DNA of 64,000 nt from Bos javanicus (GCF_032452875.1 NC_083869.1:80594501-80658500); one strand, 5' to 3'. Positions 23,671 through 36,208 are shown, numbered from the stretch's first letter. Made by a program: numbers and translations. The notes: generated by a model not told the origin, from the letters alone.

Positions 23671-25843
23671 GCCTCTGACACCATGACATGCTCTGTGGTC
23701 AATTGCTTTATGCTAAACTGCTCTATGCTCTGCCCCTGCTCTGTGCTAAACTGCCTTCAACACTGTACCCAACTTCACACAGCCAGATCTGAAGTGAGCA
23801 TGCCCTCTCTTTACACCTGGGAGCCAGAAATTCTTTGAGGTTTACAAAGGAGGCAATGAGCATTTATGATTCAGTTGATGCTCTTTTGACCTACCTTGGA
23901 GCATCCATGCCTGAAGGCATCTTTTGGGATGCCACCAATTCAATCTTAGATGCTTAAATCCTTGTCTATGGTTCTCTGTGCCAGACAGCATTTCCTCCTG
24001 CATAAAATACATCCTTATTCTCATTATATCTCTCCATAAAACTTTCATCAATTTGAAAATTGTAAAATGCATTCCTTTTTATGCAGACATTTAATCTATG
24101 GTTAAATGACAATTGAGCAATATATCCTCCTGCATACTCAAATACCATCTTAACTCTGCAATTTGAAAATAAATTGACAGTCTTAAAATTGGCATGGGTT
24201 TTAAGGAAATGACATACTCTTCAACTACAGTCTTTTGAGAATGTTTATCTGCAAAACAAACTATAGGACACACTCTGGCTTGATCAACAGATTCTATTTA
24301 AGAGAGTGTTCAGACAGAACTACTAGTTTGGCAAATCTCATTTGGACTTATCTGTGGGCCAAATGCTGTTTCCTTCTTATATGCATGGATGAAGCCAGAA
24401 CTTTCAACCTCTCAGCCTCTCAACCTCTCACTTTCAGAAAGAGTGAAGTTTAAAATATAAAGGTGTTGTTTTCACTTCACACCCAAATGTCAGAGTAAGA
24501 TATTCTGATTTCTCTTGATTGGCTCCAGGTGATGTTAAGTGGAATGCAGGAAATTATCAAAATCAATCTATCTTCAAAGGCTTTCTTTGAAATTACAGGA
24601 TCTGAATCAAAATGTAAAATAAAATTATTTTTATTCTAAGCTTCCTTCCATCATTTTTCATACCTTTCCCTCTACCAAGAAGCAAGTAAAATAACATCTT
24701 TTTTGCCCTCTAGAAAGGTTATTGTAAGAGCTTTAATATTTTCCAAAGAAATACAGTATTTCTTAAACAATCTGACTTTTGCTTGCTGGGTTTCTAAAGG
24801 GTTTAATTACTAGCTTTCTCAAGGGTTAAAAATGAAAATATTCCCATGTTGACTCATCAGCATAGTGACTTACATATTAACAATAAAATGCAAAGCATGA
24901 ATAATAAAGAATACAGCTAGCACTGAGAAAGGTAATACATGACCAACCATAATTATTAAAAAGTCTGGATATTTAAATACTGTCACCTAAGAACTTCTAA
25001 GCATCCTAAAAGAATAAGGGTCCTGATCAAAATCCAAGTCTAGTAGAAAGTGGCCCATTCTAAAAAGCAAGATGAAATACAGAGTAATCAAAAATATAAT
25101 TCCAAAAATACTCTCAAATGTCTTGTTTCATGATATATGATTGGTTGATTGATAGCCTTAACTTTTACCTATGAGTTTGTTAGAAATGCACAAGCTTGGG
25201 CCACAACCCAGATCCTCTGAACCAGAATCGATTCATATGTACATTAAAGTTTGAAAAATCATTGAAAGTGTTTTCAAGGATGGAATTATGTGAATAATTA
25301 CTATTTTAAAAAACAATACCACATACCAAGAGTTAATGGTCATCCTTATTTTTATGATGGGATCCACATTTCATAATGGGAAAAATCCTTCTATTCTATT
25401 GATCTGGAAAGATAATGACTGATACAGAAATATTTTTCCTGGAGGAGCAAAAGCAGTTCTTTAGGCGAAGGAATATCGCTCATCAGTTTCAGTAACAGCA
25501 AATGCCAACTTGACCTGCATTGTTATTTCTGACATGTCACCTTGCATTTCTCATCACATTATGCTGGTGAATTCTTTTCTTTCCTTTTTTATTTTTGGCT
25601 CAGAGAAGGAAACTGACCTCAAGGTTGCCACAGGCATTTGGTAACAGGGTCCTCCTTGTCTGTTCTGTTCCATCCGAGGCATCTGCTGCAGCAGCTTTTT
25701 ACCTGGGTGATTTTAGGAGCTTATCAATCATGAGACTGTTGAGATACCTGGGCCATCAAGCCAGCATCTCTCCCATGAGATGATAACTCGTGTTAATAAT
25801 AAACTAAAGCTGTGATAGGAGATGTGGGAAAAATAGAAATCAG
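23671..25843. other. unassigned non-coding DNA
   Basis: About 2.2 kb without a recognised gene or repeat. A small internal repetition of 'aacctctca/agcctctca' lies at about 24406-24431. The base composition is AT-rich throughout. Confidence 0.45.
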
Positions 25844-26085
25844 AGCGGTGCCCTGAAGCTGGGAGGGAACAGGTGAGCGAGTCGGGACTAAGGGAGGAGA
25901 GCTATACCTTAAGTCACGAGGGAGGATGTAGAGCAAATAGATCTTTCGGTGGCAGCAGCTTTGGGGAGTCCATGGCCATCAGTCACTCCCTACTCCTTCT
26001 TGGCTGCCTGACAGCCGGGATAGCACCTGCTACCACACGTTTCTTGATCTATGATCTTGGAGAAGGTTTATGCTAAATTTTCTAG
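25844..26085 (+). other. unassigned GC-richer segment with an ATG and signal-peptide-like start
   Basis: The composition changes from AT-rich to about balanced here, and the segment runs without a gap into the 5S antisense piece and L1 3' end that follow. A start in strong context (gtccatgg at 25969-25976) opens 'MAISHSLLLLGCLTAGIAPA', which resembles a secretory signal peptide, in a frame continuous from 25873 to 26076. I do not recognise the protein. It could be the 5' end of a retroposed transcript, part of an L1 or ERV, or coincidence. Confidence 0.3.
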
Positions 26086-26125
26086 GACGAGATCGGGTGC
26101 GTTCAGGGTGGTATGGCATAGATAC
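26086..26125 (-). repeat. 5S rRNA-derived fragment (antisense)
   Basis: The stretch 'gacgagatcgggtgcgttc' followed by 'agggtggtatggc' is the reverse complement of roughly the first 40 nt of vertebrate 5S rRNA (gtctacggccataccaccct…). Only about three differences are seen by eye. It is far too short to be a gene: the rest of the 5S sequence, including the internal control region, is absent. It abuts an L1 3' end. Confidence 0.75.
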
Positions 26126-26311
26126 TGGATGCTTGGGGCTGGTACACTGGGAGGACCCAGAGGGAGGGTATGGGGAGGGAGGAGGGAGGAGGGTTCAGGA
26201 TGAGGAACACAGGTATACCTGTGGCGGATTCATTTCGATATTTGGCAAAACTAATACAATATTGTAAAGTTTAAAAATAAAATAAAATTAAAAAAAAAGA
26301 AAAAAAATAAA
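26126..26311 (+). mobile_element. L1 3' end (ruminant type), 5'-truncated
   Basis: Contains the ruminant L1 3'-UTR signature: 'gggtatggggagggaggagg', 'cctgtggcggattcatttcg' and 'ttggcaaaactaatacaata', then 'gtttaaaaataaaataaaat' and an A-rich tail. Forward orientation. No clear target-site duplication was found. Confidence 0.9.
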
Positions 26312-26815
26312 TTTACTAGGAAAGAAGATATGGCTGTGAGACACAAAGACCATATTATTACTTTTAATAGTTTATATTAGCTGAAGGATTAGAGGAGTGC
26401 AGGTGGCTTTTTAACCCAGGAGCCATTTAGGCTGTGAATAGAGAGAGCTTCTGTCCCAAAGCTCTGGGTGAGAAAGTTCACCGTGGCAGTGCCATTGACA
26501 CTGTCCGTCACATTGCAGACTCACTCCTTCTTGGCATGGAGAGGCTGATGTTGTAACTAGGACTTCTGAATTGTTCCAGCTGACTTTGCTGTTTGTATGT
26601 TTTCAATGAAAGGATTGTCTGTCAGGGTCAAAATAGACTTGCAACTGTATAGCTAAGCTTTTGTAAATGAGGAAGGAAAATTTTAGCCCTGTTAAGCTAG
26701 GAATAAGCACCCCACTAAAGCTGTTTTCCACCGTTTCTTACCCTGCCAATATTCACATGCACAATGTGAGTTGCCCTGGTTGTCTGACTGGTGTCTTGGA
26801 TTCCATCCTTACAAC
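26312..26815. other. unassigned non-coding DNA
   Basis: No gene or repeat recognised. Confidence 0.4.
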
Positions 26816-27390
26816 CCCTGTCTATCCTCCATAGAGCATCCATAGTTCATACCATAAAATGTAAGGTAGGTCATGCCAGTTATCTGCTGTAAGCCCTCCA
26901 GTGTCTTCTCATCCCATCCAGAGGAAAATCTGAATTCCCAACTTTGGCAGACAAGCCCTGTCATGTGGCTGCCCACCACCCACACTCTATGCCATCTGGC
27001 ATCATCTCCTGCTTCCCTCTCCATTGCCCAGCCACCCTGGCCTTCTCCATCCTCACACATACATTACATAAGGCATTTCTCACCTCAGGGTCTCTGTCTG
27101 GGTTATAATTACCCCAGATAGATATTAATCCTTCATTTTAAGTTTCTACTCAAGAGTTACCCCATCTGAGAAACTGCTCTCAGCATCTTTATAATCCCTA
27201 TTCTCCAACACTTGTATAATTTTAAAACATCTGATACATTATATAGTTGTCTTTTCCACTATATCTCTTCCCCAACTAGGAAATAACTCTGTACAAGTGG
27301 AGACTTGCTCATTTTGTTTGCTACTGTCTCTCTCTGAAGAAAAATACTAAGAAAAATGTTCAGTTAATATTTGTGAACGAATGATTTTCA
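26816..27390 (+). repeat. L2 LINE 3' fragment
   Basis: Old L2-type pattern in order: 'gtaagccctccagtgtcttc', 'atctcctgcttccctctcca', 'cagccaccctggccttctcc', 'tcacctcagggtctct' and 'ttaatatttgtgaacgaatg' at the 3' end. Highly diverged, as expected for a pre-eutherian repeat. The open frames here follow the pyrimidine-rich composition and are not genes. Confidence 0.7.
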
Positions 27391-30300
27391 TTGTTTGTCT
27401 GCACACCTGGTACTTTGCTCATTTCCTCACTGTTTGGTTCAGAAGAACTTTTTCACCTTTGTGGTTTTGTGTTTTCCTATTTTTTCCAGTCTGGGGTGTC
27501 CTGTTATTCTCCAGTGTCAGGATGTTCAAGTCTTCATTTTCTTCAAGTACCCTGTTTTCCAAGAAACCTTCCCTGCATCTGTGCTCAGAGCTGGCTGTGT
27601 CTTCTAATCCACCAGCACTGCCTGCTTCCCTCACTGCACATCTTAAGTCCTCTCTGCCCTGTATCAGCACTATTCATCTTCTGGAAGCTTTAAAGCAGGG
27701 CCAGGTCTGGTTTATTCTTATTCCCAACTACCCCCTGCCATGTGTTCCTTGTTCCTTTGTACATGAAAGGTGCTAATGTACATTTGGTAAATCAGTATTG
27801 CTGAGTGGATTTACTTTCCTGTAGCAACACTGATTTGATGGTGATGCTCTGGTAGTTGGATAAGAAATGGTAGCAGAGTGATCTCGTAATCCTGCAGTTT
27901 CTCTCTCTCTTTTTTTCCCCAAAATCTGTCCTTAATGACTGGTTGGTTTAGTGTTTTGTGTGTGAGAAGGGTAGAAAAAATTTTGCTCTTGAGTCTGATT
28001 ATTTTATTTTAGTGAAAGCTTGAAGGAAAAAACACTCATACAAGAGACAAAATACTTAATAATCAGAAAGTTTATTGTTTTGTTCAGCTGACTCACTACG
28101 AGGCCAGATTAGTAACTAGGGGAAAGGTTTCTATTACAGGGAACTCCGTTACCATCTTTCATTGCCTGAAAAATCTTTTTTTCTGCCTTTCTGATGAAAC
28201 CCGTCTCTATATCCTAGTGCAGGGTTAAGAAGGGAAAATCAAGAGCAAGAAACAGCTATGCTTAGAAAGTTAGCTGTTTAAAAATCTGATTTTTCTTCGC
28301 ATGGATTTTTCAACTCTAAACTGTCAGGATTCTGCGTTAGAAGTTCACAGTGTACTTTTTGTGTGTGAACAGCTGCTCTAATTGGGCAAGTTTTGCTGTG
28401 GTGACATTAGGGCTCATTAGGCTTTTCTTATCAGAGGTGGAAGCTGTGAGATTTCAACCAAGCAGAGGATTTAGATTCTAAATGAGAAATATAGATTAGC
28501 ATTTCACATAATGAAATAATGGACTTCGGTGTTACCTTTCTAGTGACTAAAGCAGGGACTTAAATCCATTGTAGGGCTCCTTGTTTAATCAATAAATAAA
28601 CAGGAGACACAGAAGATTTATTTCTTCTGTGGCCACAAACACCATCATTTTTCTTAATTATCATTAGGTTTGCCTCTCCTACTTTCAGATTTTTTGCAAG
28701 TAAAAAGCTTCTCTACTTTAAGAAAAGGGACATGAGATTTCTTGTTGTGTTTTCTCTCTCATACTCACAGAGAGTTCTGCCTTTTCTGTGGCAATACCTG
28801 TTTTTCTTAATTAAAATCTAATAAAGTCAAAGATTTTGCAAAGTTGCCCAGGCTGCCTTAAAGACCAGAGGTTTCAGCAGAGGTGGACAAAGGTCCAGGC
28901 AGCTGTAGGAGAGAAAAAAAATAGTTCGAACTTTGGATCCACAGATGGTTATGCCTGCCAACTGTTATGAGCCAATGAATATCTACCCTATCATTTGTCA
29001 TATTTATTGCAGTGCATAATGTTGTAATTTCTCATGGCATGGTTATTTATCTTGCTGTGTTCTCTGAACAGCTAAAATTGCAGCCATGTTGGAGCATACA
29101 TGTACCTTTTGGGTTGCATCTTTAAAAAGCAGCCATGCAAGTTGGCACAGGCCTCCCCATCCAAAGACTGGAGCCTGTTACAAAAGCAACTGATCATGGG
29201 AAATTCTGACAACAATTGAAGCTATGCTCCCAGACTTGTTCTCTGTGTTTAGCCACAGAGCCTAAAGGGAATGGAAACCTTCCATTGCGTTTCCTCCTTC
29301 TTCATGCTGCCCGGCTGGTTTCCCTGAAGTGGTGGCCACTGGAGTAATGAGTACTGACACATCTGGAAGCTTCTCTGGAGTGTGCACAGAACCTTCCAAC
29401 TTTACAGTAGGGAAGTGGGCTCCAGGAAGTAGTAGGTTGAGGGTGGGAGAAAGAAGGCCTGAGGTACTCAGTCATTGATTTCTGACAGCCGTCCGGGGGC
29501 ACCGTGATGTCGAAAGGAGCAGCAGGAACACCTGTCTCTACTGGCACCTCCACTGTTGGCAGGGGTGAGTCAGTGAATAGAAGCCACATGATGCCTGGTG
29601 ACAGAAGGTGTGACTCACAGGTGGGCAAAGAGAATCTTCAGGGTATCATTGCTCACCTGCCACATCTCAGCATCCGTGATGAATCACTGGGTCCAAATGG
29701 GGTCTTGAGTTGGGGTAAATTTTCGCGCACATTGGCACTTCCATGAATGGCAGATGTGAAAATGTAGGTGCCTCTCATATAAACAGGATTAGTTGCATTC
29801 ACTCCCTGAGGTGTGAAACTCACAGTTTGTTATAGGTCACTCCGCAGTTTGTGATAAAGGGGCTATTAGCCACTCAGACCCTGTAGAGCATATCAAACCT
29901 CACTTTAGCCATTGGTTTTCCTTACAGGGGTTTCAATCAGAAACGTAAACTGTAATTATTCCTCAGAGTCCTGAGACCTCTTCTTCCTTTCCCTTCCCTA
30001 GGATTAATATCTAGTAGGGACATGGCCCTTAAGTCTTCAGCAGAGGAAAGGAGAGGTAGCAAGGCCATTAACATTTGTGTTAAAAGGCTGAAGATTAAGA
30101 TGCCAAAGTCCTTAACCCTGCCTTAACGCTAATAGTCTCATGTCTCACTCCCTTTCAGTTTTGGAATACACGGCATTCCCTCCTGCCTCAGGACTCGGCA
30201 CAGCCAAGATTCTAAGGCAAGGTAGCTCAGAAGAAAAAGGAGGCGCTGAAAATCGAATTCTGAAAGTTTAACTCTGAAATATACTTTCCCTCATGAAGCA

Positions 30301-30841
30301 ATAAAGAGAGAGGTATCTGTGGAAGCTCTAAGGGTGGCTGAGGACCAACCACTTGGATTATCTTAGTTCTAAAAGGCTGTGCTCAGTAGAAGGAAGAATG
30401 AGTGAATGACTTAGTACAACCATGAGAAACACACAGGAACCCCTCGTGAAGAGAGTTAGAGAAGTCAAGACTCAGAAAGAACAAGAGACTTTTGAAAAAT
30501 GTTGAAGAGGACAAGAGGCTTTTAAGTTATTGTCAGCACTTCGTATTTGGAGTGGTGGTGCGAGGTCAGCAAACAACATAAAAATCTGCTCTTCCACGTC
30601 CTCATTTGCCTCTGTCTCACAGGTGCAGAATGCTGTTCTGACCAGAAAGGGTGGAAAAGGAGGGATAAGAGAGCTGGTAGGCCAATATATGGAGAAAGAT
30701 CATCAGAGAACAATGTTTAGATTTTCACATCCTCTGTTTCCTATGAAGATGAGAATCACTGTGTCATAGCGCTGGAGGGAGCAGGGACAATGGGGAAATG
30801 CTAGCAGTCCAAAGGTCTTGGAGTTCTAGAAGGAATGGTAT
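27391..30841. other. unassigned non-coding DNA
   Basis: About 3.4 kb. No young repeat. The region 29300-29880 is less AT-rich and contains a 108-codon reverse-strand frame (29302-29628) with no recognisable domain. A CT-rich tract lies near 27900-27915. Several overlapping frames at 27381-27776 cover the same DNA on both strands and are not credible genes. Confidence 0.4.
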
Positions 30842-30903
30842 ATTATTTTTTTTAAATTTTATTTTATTTTTAAACTTTACACTATTGTATTGGTTTTGCC
30901 AAA
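30842..30903 (-). mobile_element. L1 3'-end scrap
   Basis: 'ttaaattttattttattttt' followed by 'aaactttacactattgtatt' and 'ggttttgccaaac' is the reverse complement of the same L1 3' terminus seen at 26230-26290. Only about 60 bp remain, an extreme 5' truncation. Confidence 0.8.
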
Positions 30904-31639
30904 CAGTGGTTCAGGTACATATAAAAAGGGAAACGTAACAAAGCCATGATAGTTGTTTTAGGGCTTGGTGATAGATGGGAAGGGAGACTGTGGCTCACCT
31001 GAAATCCCTCCATGCTGATCTCCCCTACCCCCTGAAATACAGCCAGTTTTTAGAAGAGTTTTTCTAGCATATGACTCTACTCTTTGTCCTTCCTCCTTAT
31101 TATCATTTCTCACAACTTGATTTGAACTCATACATTTGAAATAAAGCTCATTTGTATTGGGAAGGCAATAGAACCATGAAAGATTTGGTTAGCAACTGTT
31201 TGTTGAAAAGGTAACTGAGAGAAGATTTGGTAAAACGTTTCGCTTTCTGGTCACCTCGGACAATCTAATGGCTCTGATCCTTGGTTTTCTCATCTTGGAA
31301 ATGGGAACAATAGCTGGGTGGTAGTCAGTGCTTTCTCCTCTTTAGATCTGTTCCCCCGCCCATGTTTTCTCTGGTCTTTCCCTGGGTTTTCCATTCATTT
31401 CATTTTTGGCTTGTGTTACACAGCACATTTTATCAGGTTCACAGGATTTTGTTTCTTGATCATTCTAAGTAAATAACAAACTCTCTTAAATCGCTGAAAT
31501 GTGACAAGAAATGAAAATAAAGCAGAAATTCAATCAGAGCATGTTAGGTCTAATTGCCATTTATACGGTTGTAAATGATCTCAAGGTGCCCTCCAGCTTG
31601 CTACATTTCCTCTCTGCCACTTACGCCCTGTGTGGTATA
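30904..31639. other. unassigned non-coding DNA
   Basis: No gene or repeat recognised. Confidence 0.4.
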
Positions 31640-31810
31640 ATTGAAAGACTGACTGAAAGGGGATGCAGGTTCTAGCAGGAGCTTTGCCACTAATTACCAA
31701 TGTGACTTTGGACAAATCTTTTTACATCCTGGCTCTGTTTCCTCATCAGCATAGTAAATGGGTTGACCTATATTATCTCTCAGGTCCTTTCCAACTCCAG
31801 AATTTAAAAG
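31640..31810 (+). repeat. MIR-class SINE
   Basis: Pattern 'gctttgccactaattaccaa', 'gtgactttggacaaatcttt', 'ctgtttcctcatcagcatag' and 'ctctcaggtcctttccaact' matches the MIR3-like variety of the MIR family. Confidence 0.7.
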
Positions 31811-32597
31811 GCCCATGATTTCCAGCCAAAAACTATGTTATGGAATGAGGTGACAGCATGTATAAATGCAAGTTGATTAGGGAAATAGCATTGGATTTAT
31901 CTTTTAAATTGGCCTTCACAATAATAAGTTACTGCATAAAGATACAGAAAAGAGAGATACATTTTATGTAAGTGTTCAAGGAAGCATAGCTTATTTCAAA
32001 CAATGGTTTCTGAAAATAACCTTTCATTCTTTGCCCTTATATTTTTCCTAATGGATGGCATAAAATGGATGCTCAGCCTGAATAGTGGCTTTCATTCAAT
32101 TTTAAGTCACCCCGTCATGTTATGTACTGCTGCTTTCCACGTTAGCTGACATTGCAGGATGTAACACAATGCAGAGTGAAGAGTTAGAAATGTGACATGG
32201 CATGTCGGAAACAATGCTTGCTTTTTGCAGATCAGTTATCATTTAAAGGCTGGTATTTAGAACCATCTTTAGATAATTCAATAGCTCTGCATCTCTTGTA
32301 GGGAAGACGTCAACCTGAGTTAATTTTTTTTGCTTATCAGATATGATGGGACAAGATGACACTAAAACGGTTGAAATAAACTATCCAGAATGTGTGTAAA
32401 AAAAAAATCAAGCAAATCTTTAAGGACCTTAGAGTTTGCTTGGATTGATTTACTGCAACCATGGAAATCAAAGAAAAGATGTTAATTGTCAGAAACCGTT
32501 TTCCAGGATAAATAAACCCAGACATTTCCCATTGTTATCATCTGTCCTGATACATCACACATCACAGTCTTCTGTGACATTACAGTCTTCTAGTTTT
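31811..32597. other. unassigned non-coding DNA
   Basis: No gene or repeat recognised. Confidence 0.4.
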
Positions 32598-32794
32598 GAT
32601 TCTCTGGTGGCTCAGAAGGTAAAGAATCTTCCTGCAATGCAGGAGACCTGGGTTCAATCCCTGGGTCGGGAAGATCCCATGGAGAAGAGAATAGCACCCC
32701 ACTTCAGTATTCTTGCCTGGAGAATTCCATAGACAGAGGAGCCTGGCAGGCTACAGTCCATGGGATTGCAAGGAGTTGGACATGACTGAGTGAC

Positions 32795-32796
<2 letters not shown>
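32598..32796 (+). repeat. Bov-tA SINE
   Basis: 'ctctggtggctcagaaggta', 'gcaatgcaggagacctgggt', 'cttgcctggagaattccata' and the tail 'acatgactgagtgactaa'. The A/C-rich 3' tail has expanded into the microsatellite that follows. Confidence 0.95.

Positions 32797-32831
<35 letters not shown>
32797..32831. repeat. (AC)n microsatellite at the SINE tail
   Basis: About 17 AC repeats directly joined to the Bov-tA 3' end. SINE tails are a known seed for such tracts. Confidence 0.97.
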
Positions 32832-32833
<2 letters not shown>

Positions 32834-35510
32834 GTAAAGCAAAAGGTGTTTTAAAGTGACTAGGGTTTACTCATGTATTTGTCCCCTGAGTTGACTCCGG
32901 CTCACTAGTCTGTAGGTACAATGCAGTCACATTATCAAAGATGTCTCCAATTTGACAGGCTTTCACTATCGCCTGCTCAAGCATTATGCATGCTTACTTG
33001 AAATGGTCATTCCAGTGATTCCCACACGTGCCTGAGGGATGACCAGCCATACTGTTCTACTCTCCCTCAGGCACTCCACCCCTCTGATGGGCACACTAAG
33101 GACAAGACAGAGCCCTTTGAGCAGCCAAACTGAAGGACAGTCTGTAGCAAAAGGGGGATGAGGACTGTCTCCCACTTTGTGTTGGGATCTGTTGGGTGGA
33201 TGAACATGGTGATGCTGGTGCCTGTATTCTCTGTCCACATGAAGTTATGTGAACTAGAGTGCTGGGGTTTTACCTGGAGCCCTTTATTCTCCCGAGTGCC
33301 AGACAGAGACTACAAATAGGTAAGTGCCAGCACCTGGGTCATCTCTTCAATCAGCAAAGTCATTGATGGTTTGGAAGTCATTTTTATTCTCTTAGGATGA
33401 CTTTCTTTGGAAAGTTCTTTATCCCCTGAAGCAAATAAAATTCTATCAGGTTTTCTTTACTGGTTTTCCTGAGAGGTCCAGACAATTTTCTGAAATACAG
33501 CAGTGATGTCATTTCAAGTTGGGGTCCCTGACACTTCATTCAACTAGTACTTCCGAAATATATTTTATGTGTGAACAATTTTCTTCTTATTTCTCTCCTC
33601 TCCAAAAAAAATTTTTTTTATTTTTCTTTAGGAGATTGGCTTAAATTGAAAACTGACATTTAGAGGTACTCTTAACTGAGACCAGGAATCCATTTCCAAA
33701 TAAAACACAATTAGTACAGAAGGGATATACTTTTGGAATTTGGGTTTCTCCATTTAGCACCTTTATATATACAGAAAGCTATTTATTATTAAGTAACTTT
33801 AATTTAACTGACTGATCACACATCTGTGCAGAAGAATGGAAATAATTAGAAAAGTGTAGAAGTAACCAAACTCTTCAGAACAAGCTAATGATGGATAATA
33901 TATAATCCAACTTTCTTCTTAGTGTTTGAGTAGATCTATGTCTATACAAGGAAAGCATGTTTGGGTCATTTTAGAATTGTCCAGCATTTTAACTGATATT
34001 TATCTTAGAATCTGAACATTATTTCAGTGACATTTTTAATATATATTCTGATGCAAAGTTATTTTAGTGATTGCATATAATCACACTTACATAAATGGAG
34101 TGTGAAACAATATTTACTCCTGCATGTATGTTGCTATTAAAGTTACCTACATTAAAATGAGCTTTGTACTCACAGTATTTCATAAATTGTATGTTAACAT
34201 TAATGGACTAAATGTTGATTTAGAAATAGCTAGGCACTGACATGTTTCATTTATTGCCTATATAACATTCTCTGTTTCAATAAAGAGTGTCTCTTGTCTG
34301 TGTTCTACAATATATGGTAGTCCTTCATACTAATGGCAAAATATTGCTGCCCTTCATGGTCATAAATGATAATACTGACAAAGATATGTAGGAATGTATT
34401 TAACAGATCAATATGTGATCAATAGTTTATTGCACACAGAGTGGAAAATTCTGTAGCCACTTCTGGTAGAGTTTCATAACTTTGTCTTAAACTTGGGAAT
34501 TCCATATACAAATAAATATATGGACTCAAGTAATCAATCAAGAAATAGTATAACTGATAAATGTGTACATGCTACACCTTGGTTTTCATCTTCACAGTGT
34601 ATTTCTCCCTTGTTTCTTCCATTCATTCTGTTTCTGTTTGTTTCTCTACCAGGCTTGGGTTCATCCGTTGTCTCCCGGCACATCTAACTTAGTCAAGTTG
34701 TGTTGGATGGCACTGTCTTTCTACTTGGCAGGTCCTTGCTTGTGGCAAGACCTGCGGTGGCCAGTGTTAACATCCACTATGCACAGGCCCTCCACTGTGC
34801 TCTGTGGATACTGAAATGAATGAGCCTCTGTTAGTTTAGTGAAGGAGATAGGAGAAGGCCTCTGTTGATTTTCCTGCCCCAGCCTTCATTCTCCAGTTGT
34901 CTTCTTTTTTTGGTCCTCATTTTTGCTTTGGGGAAATAATCCTCCTCACAGATATAGCAATGTTAAGCTTGTCAATCAAGACCAAGGGAGGAGACCCAAC
35001 CCAAGTTATATCACTGAGATTTCCGGGGGAAAGGAATCTTGGGCAGAGGAACTGAGCACTGAGAATAGTTCCAGGCCATTCCCCCTGGTGGTGGTGCCCT
35101 AAGATATCATCCATTTGTTCCAACACCACGACATCTAATGCTGTTCAGGTCTCTACCCTTTGTCAAGCTCTGTTCTTCAGCTTTTTCTTCCTCCCTGTAA
35201 GCAATTCTATATCCTTCCAATGATTTCCTTTCTAGATTAAGAAACTATTGGTTCCTGCAGTTTGCCAGCAAAGAACTACAATCAAGATATAAATGGTTGA
35301 AATGCCACAAGACAGACTAGGACATTGTCCAGAAAAGGTAACACAGTGTTTATTTGACTTCTAGAACACATTTATAAGTTTGTTGAAGAAAAAACTCACG
35401 CGGTGATTAAAGTAGGTTCCTCTTTCCCATTACACAACACAGTTTTTGGAACTTGTGGCTACAGTACAACAAAGACTTGCTTGTTGGCTTTCTTGTTTAG
35501 TGTTATGTCA
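32832..35510. other. unassigned AT-rich DNA
   Basis: About 2.7 kb with no recognised repeat or gene. An A8T8-like run lies at about 33604-33620. Open frames are short and lack motifs. Confidence 0.45.
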
Positions 35511-35725
35511 ATCTATTCCCTGTGGCTCAAATGGTAAAGAATTTGCCTGCAATGCAAGAGACTGGGGTTTGACCCCTGGGTCAGGAACATCCCTTGGAGG
35601 AGGGAATGGCAACCTACTCTAATATTCTAGCCTGGAGAATTCCAAGGCCAGAGGAGTCTGGTGGGCTGCAGTCTATGGGGTTGCAAAGAGTTGGACACAA
35701 CTGAGTAACTATACTTTCATTTTTT
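35511..35725 (+). repeat. Bov-tA SINE
   Basis: 'ttccctgtggctcaaatggt', 'aatgcaagagactggggttt', 'gcctggagaattccaaggcc' and 'ttggacacaactgagtaact'. A copy with many changes, lying about 10 bp before the next Bov-tA. Confidence 0.93.
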
Positions 35726-35736
35726 CTTTCACGTTG

Positions 35737-35913
35737 GGCTTCCCTGGTGGCTCAGAGGGTAAAGCAACTGCTTACAATGCTGGAGACCTCGGTTCAATCC
35801 CTGGGTCGGGATGATCCCCTGGAGAAGGCAATGGCAGCCCACTCCAGTACTCTTGTCTGGAAAATCCTATGGACTGAGAAGCCTGGTAGGCTACAGTCCA
35901 TAGGGTCGCAAAG
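35737..35913 (+). repeat. Bov-tA SINE, lacking its tail here
   Basis: Full head ('gggcttccctggtggctcag') through 'ctacagtccatagggtcgca', then stops abruptly at 'aaaga'. The missing tail-like sequence occurs 257 bp downstream at 36171-36208. Confidence 0.93.
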
Positions 35914-36170
35914 ATAGCAAATGATATACTGCTGTAAAAGTCAAGTTTAAATGTTAGACTATTTTCTGGTAGCAGGAAACAAGTAAAAATGTATAGGTAG
36001 CAAATAATCACACTGCATGAACAATTAACATTTATTTTAAAGTCTCTCTAATTATGTGTTTGCAAACATTTTCAAACTTTGCATGCAGGTGGAAATGATA
36101 TTTTTTAGACCATGAGACCCATACCTAAGGCATCTTTCAGGATTTGAGAATAGAAAATAATTGCCATGAC

Positions 36171-36208
36171 TGCAAAATGTCAAACACAACTGAGCGACTG
36201 AGCACACA
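36171..36208 (+). repeat. Bov-tA tail fragment
   Basis: 'gcaaaatgtcaaacacaact' followed by 'gagcgactgagcacacaca' is the 3' end of a Bov-tA without a body. It is probably the displaced tail of the copy ending at 35913. Confidence 0.8.

Noticed and set aside
26086..26125. 5S rRNA gene
   Set aside because: Only about a third of the gene is present, without the internal promoter.
26070..26267. 65-codon frame ending in a Gly-rich tail
   Set aside because: It is the translated 5S antisense piece plus L1 3' UTR, not a gene.
27381..27776. 131-codon forward frame rich in Phe, Leu and Ser
   Set aside because: Three overlapping frames in the same T-rich DNA, starting at the end of an L2 repeat; composition artefact.
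29302..29880. Possible decayed coding sequence on the reverse strand (108-codon frame and neighbouring readable pieces)
   Set aside because: No recognisable domain, no consistent frame, no splice structure I can defend. A BLASTX search would decide.
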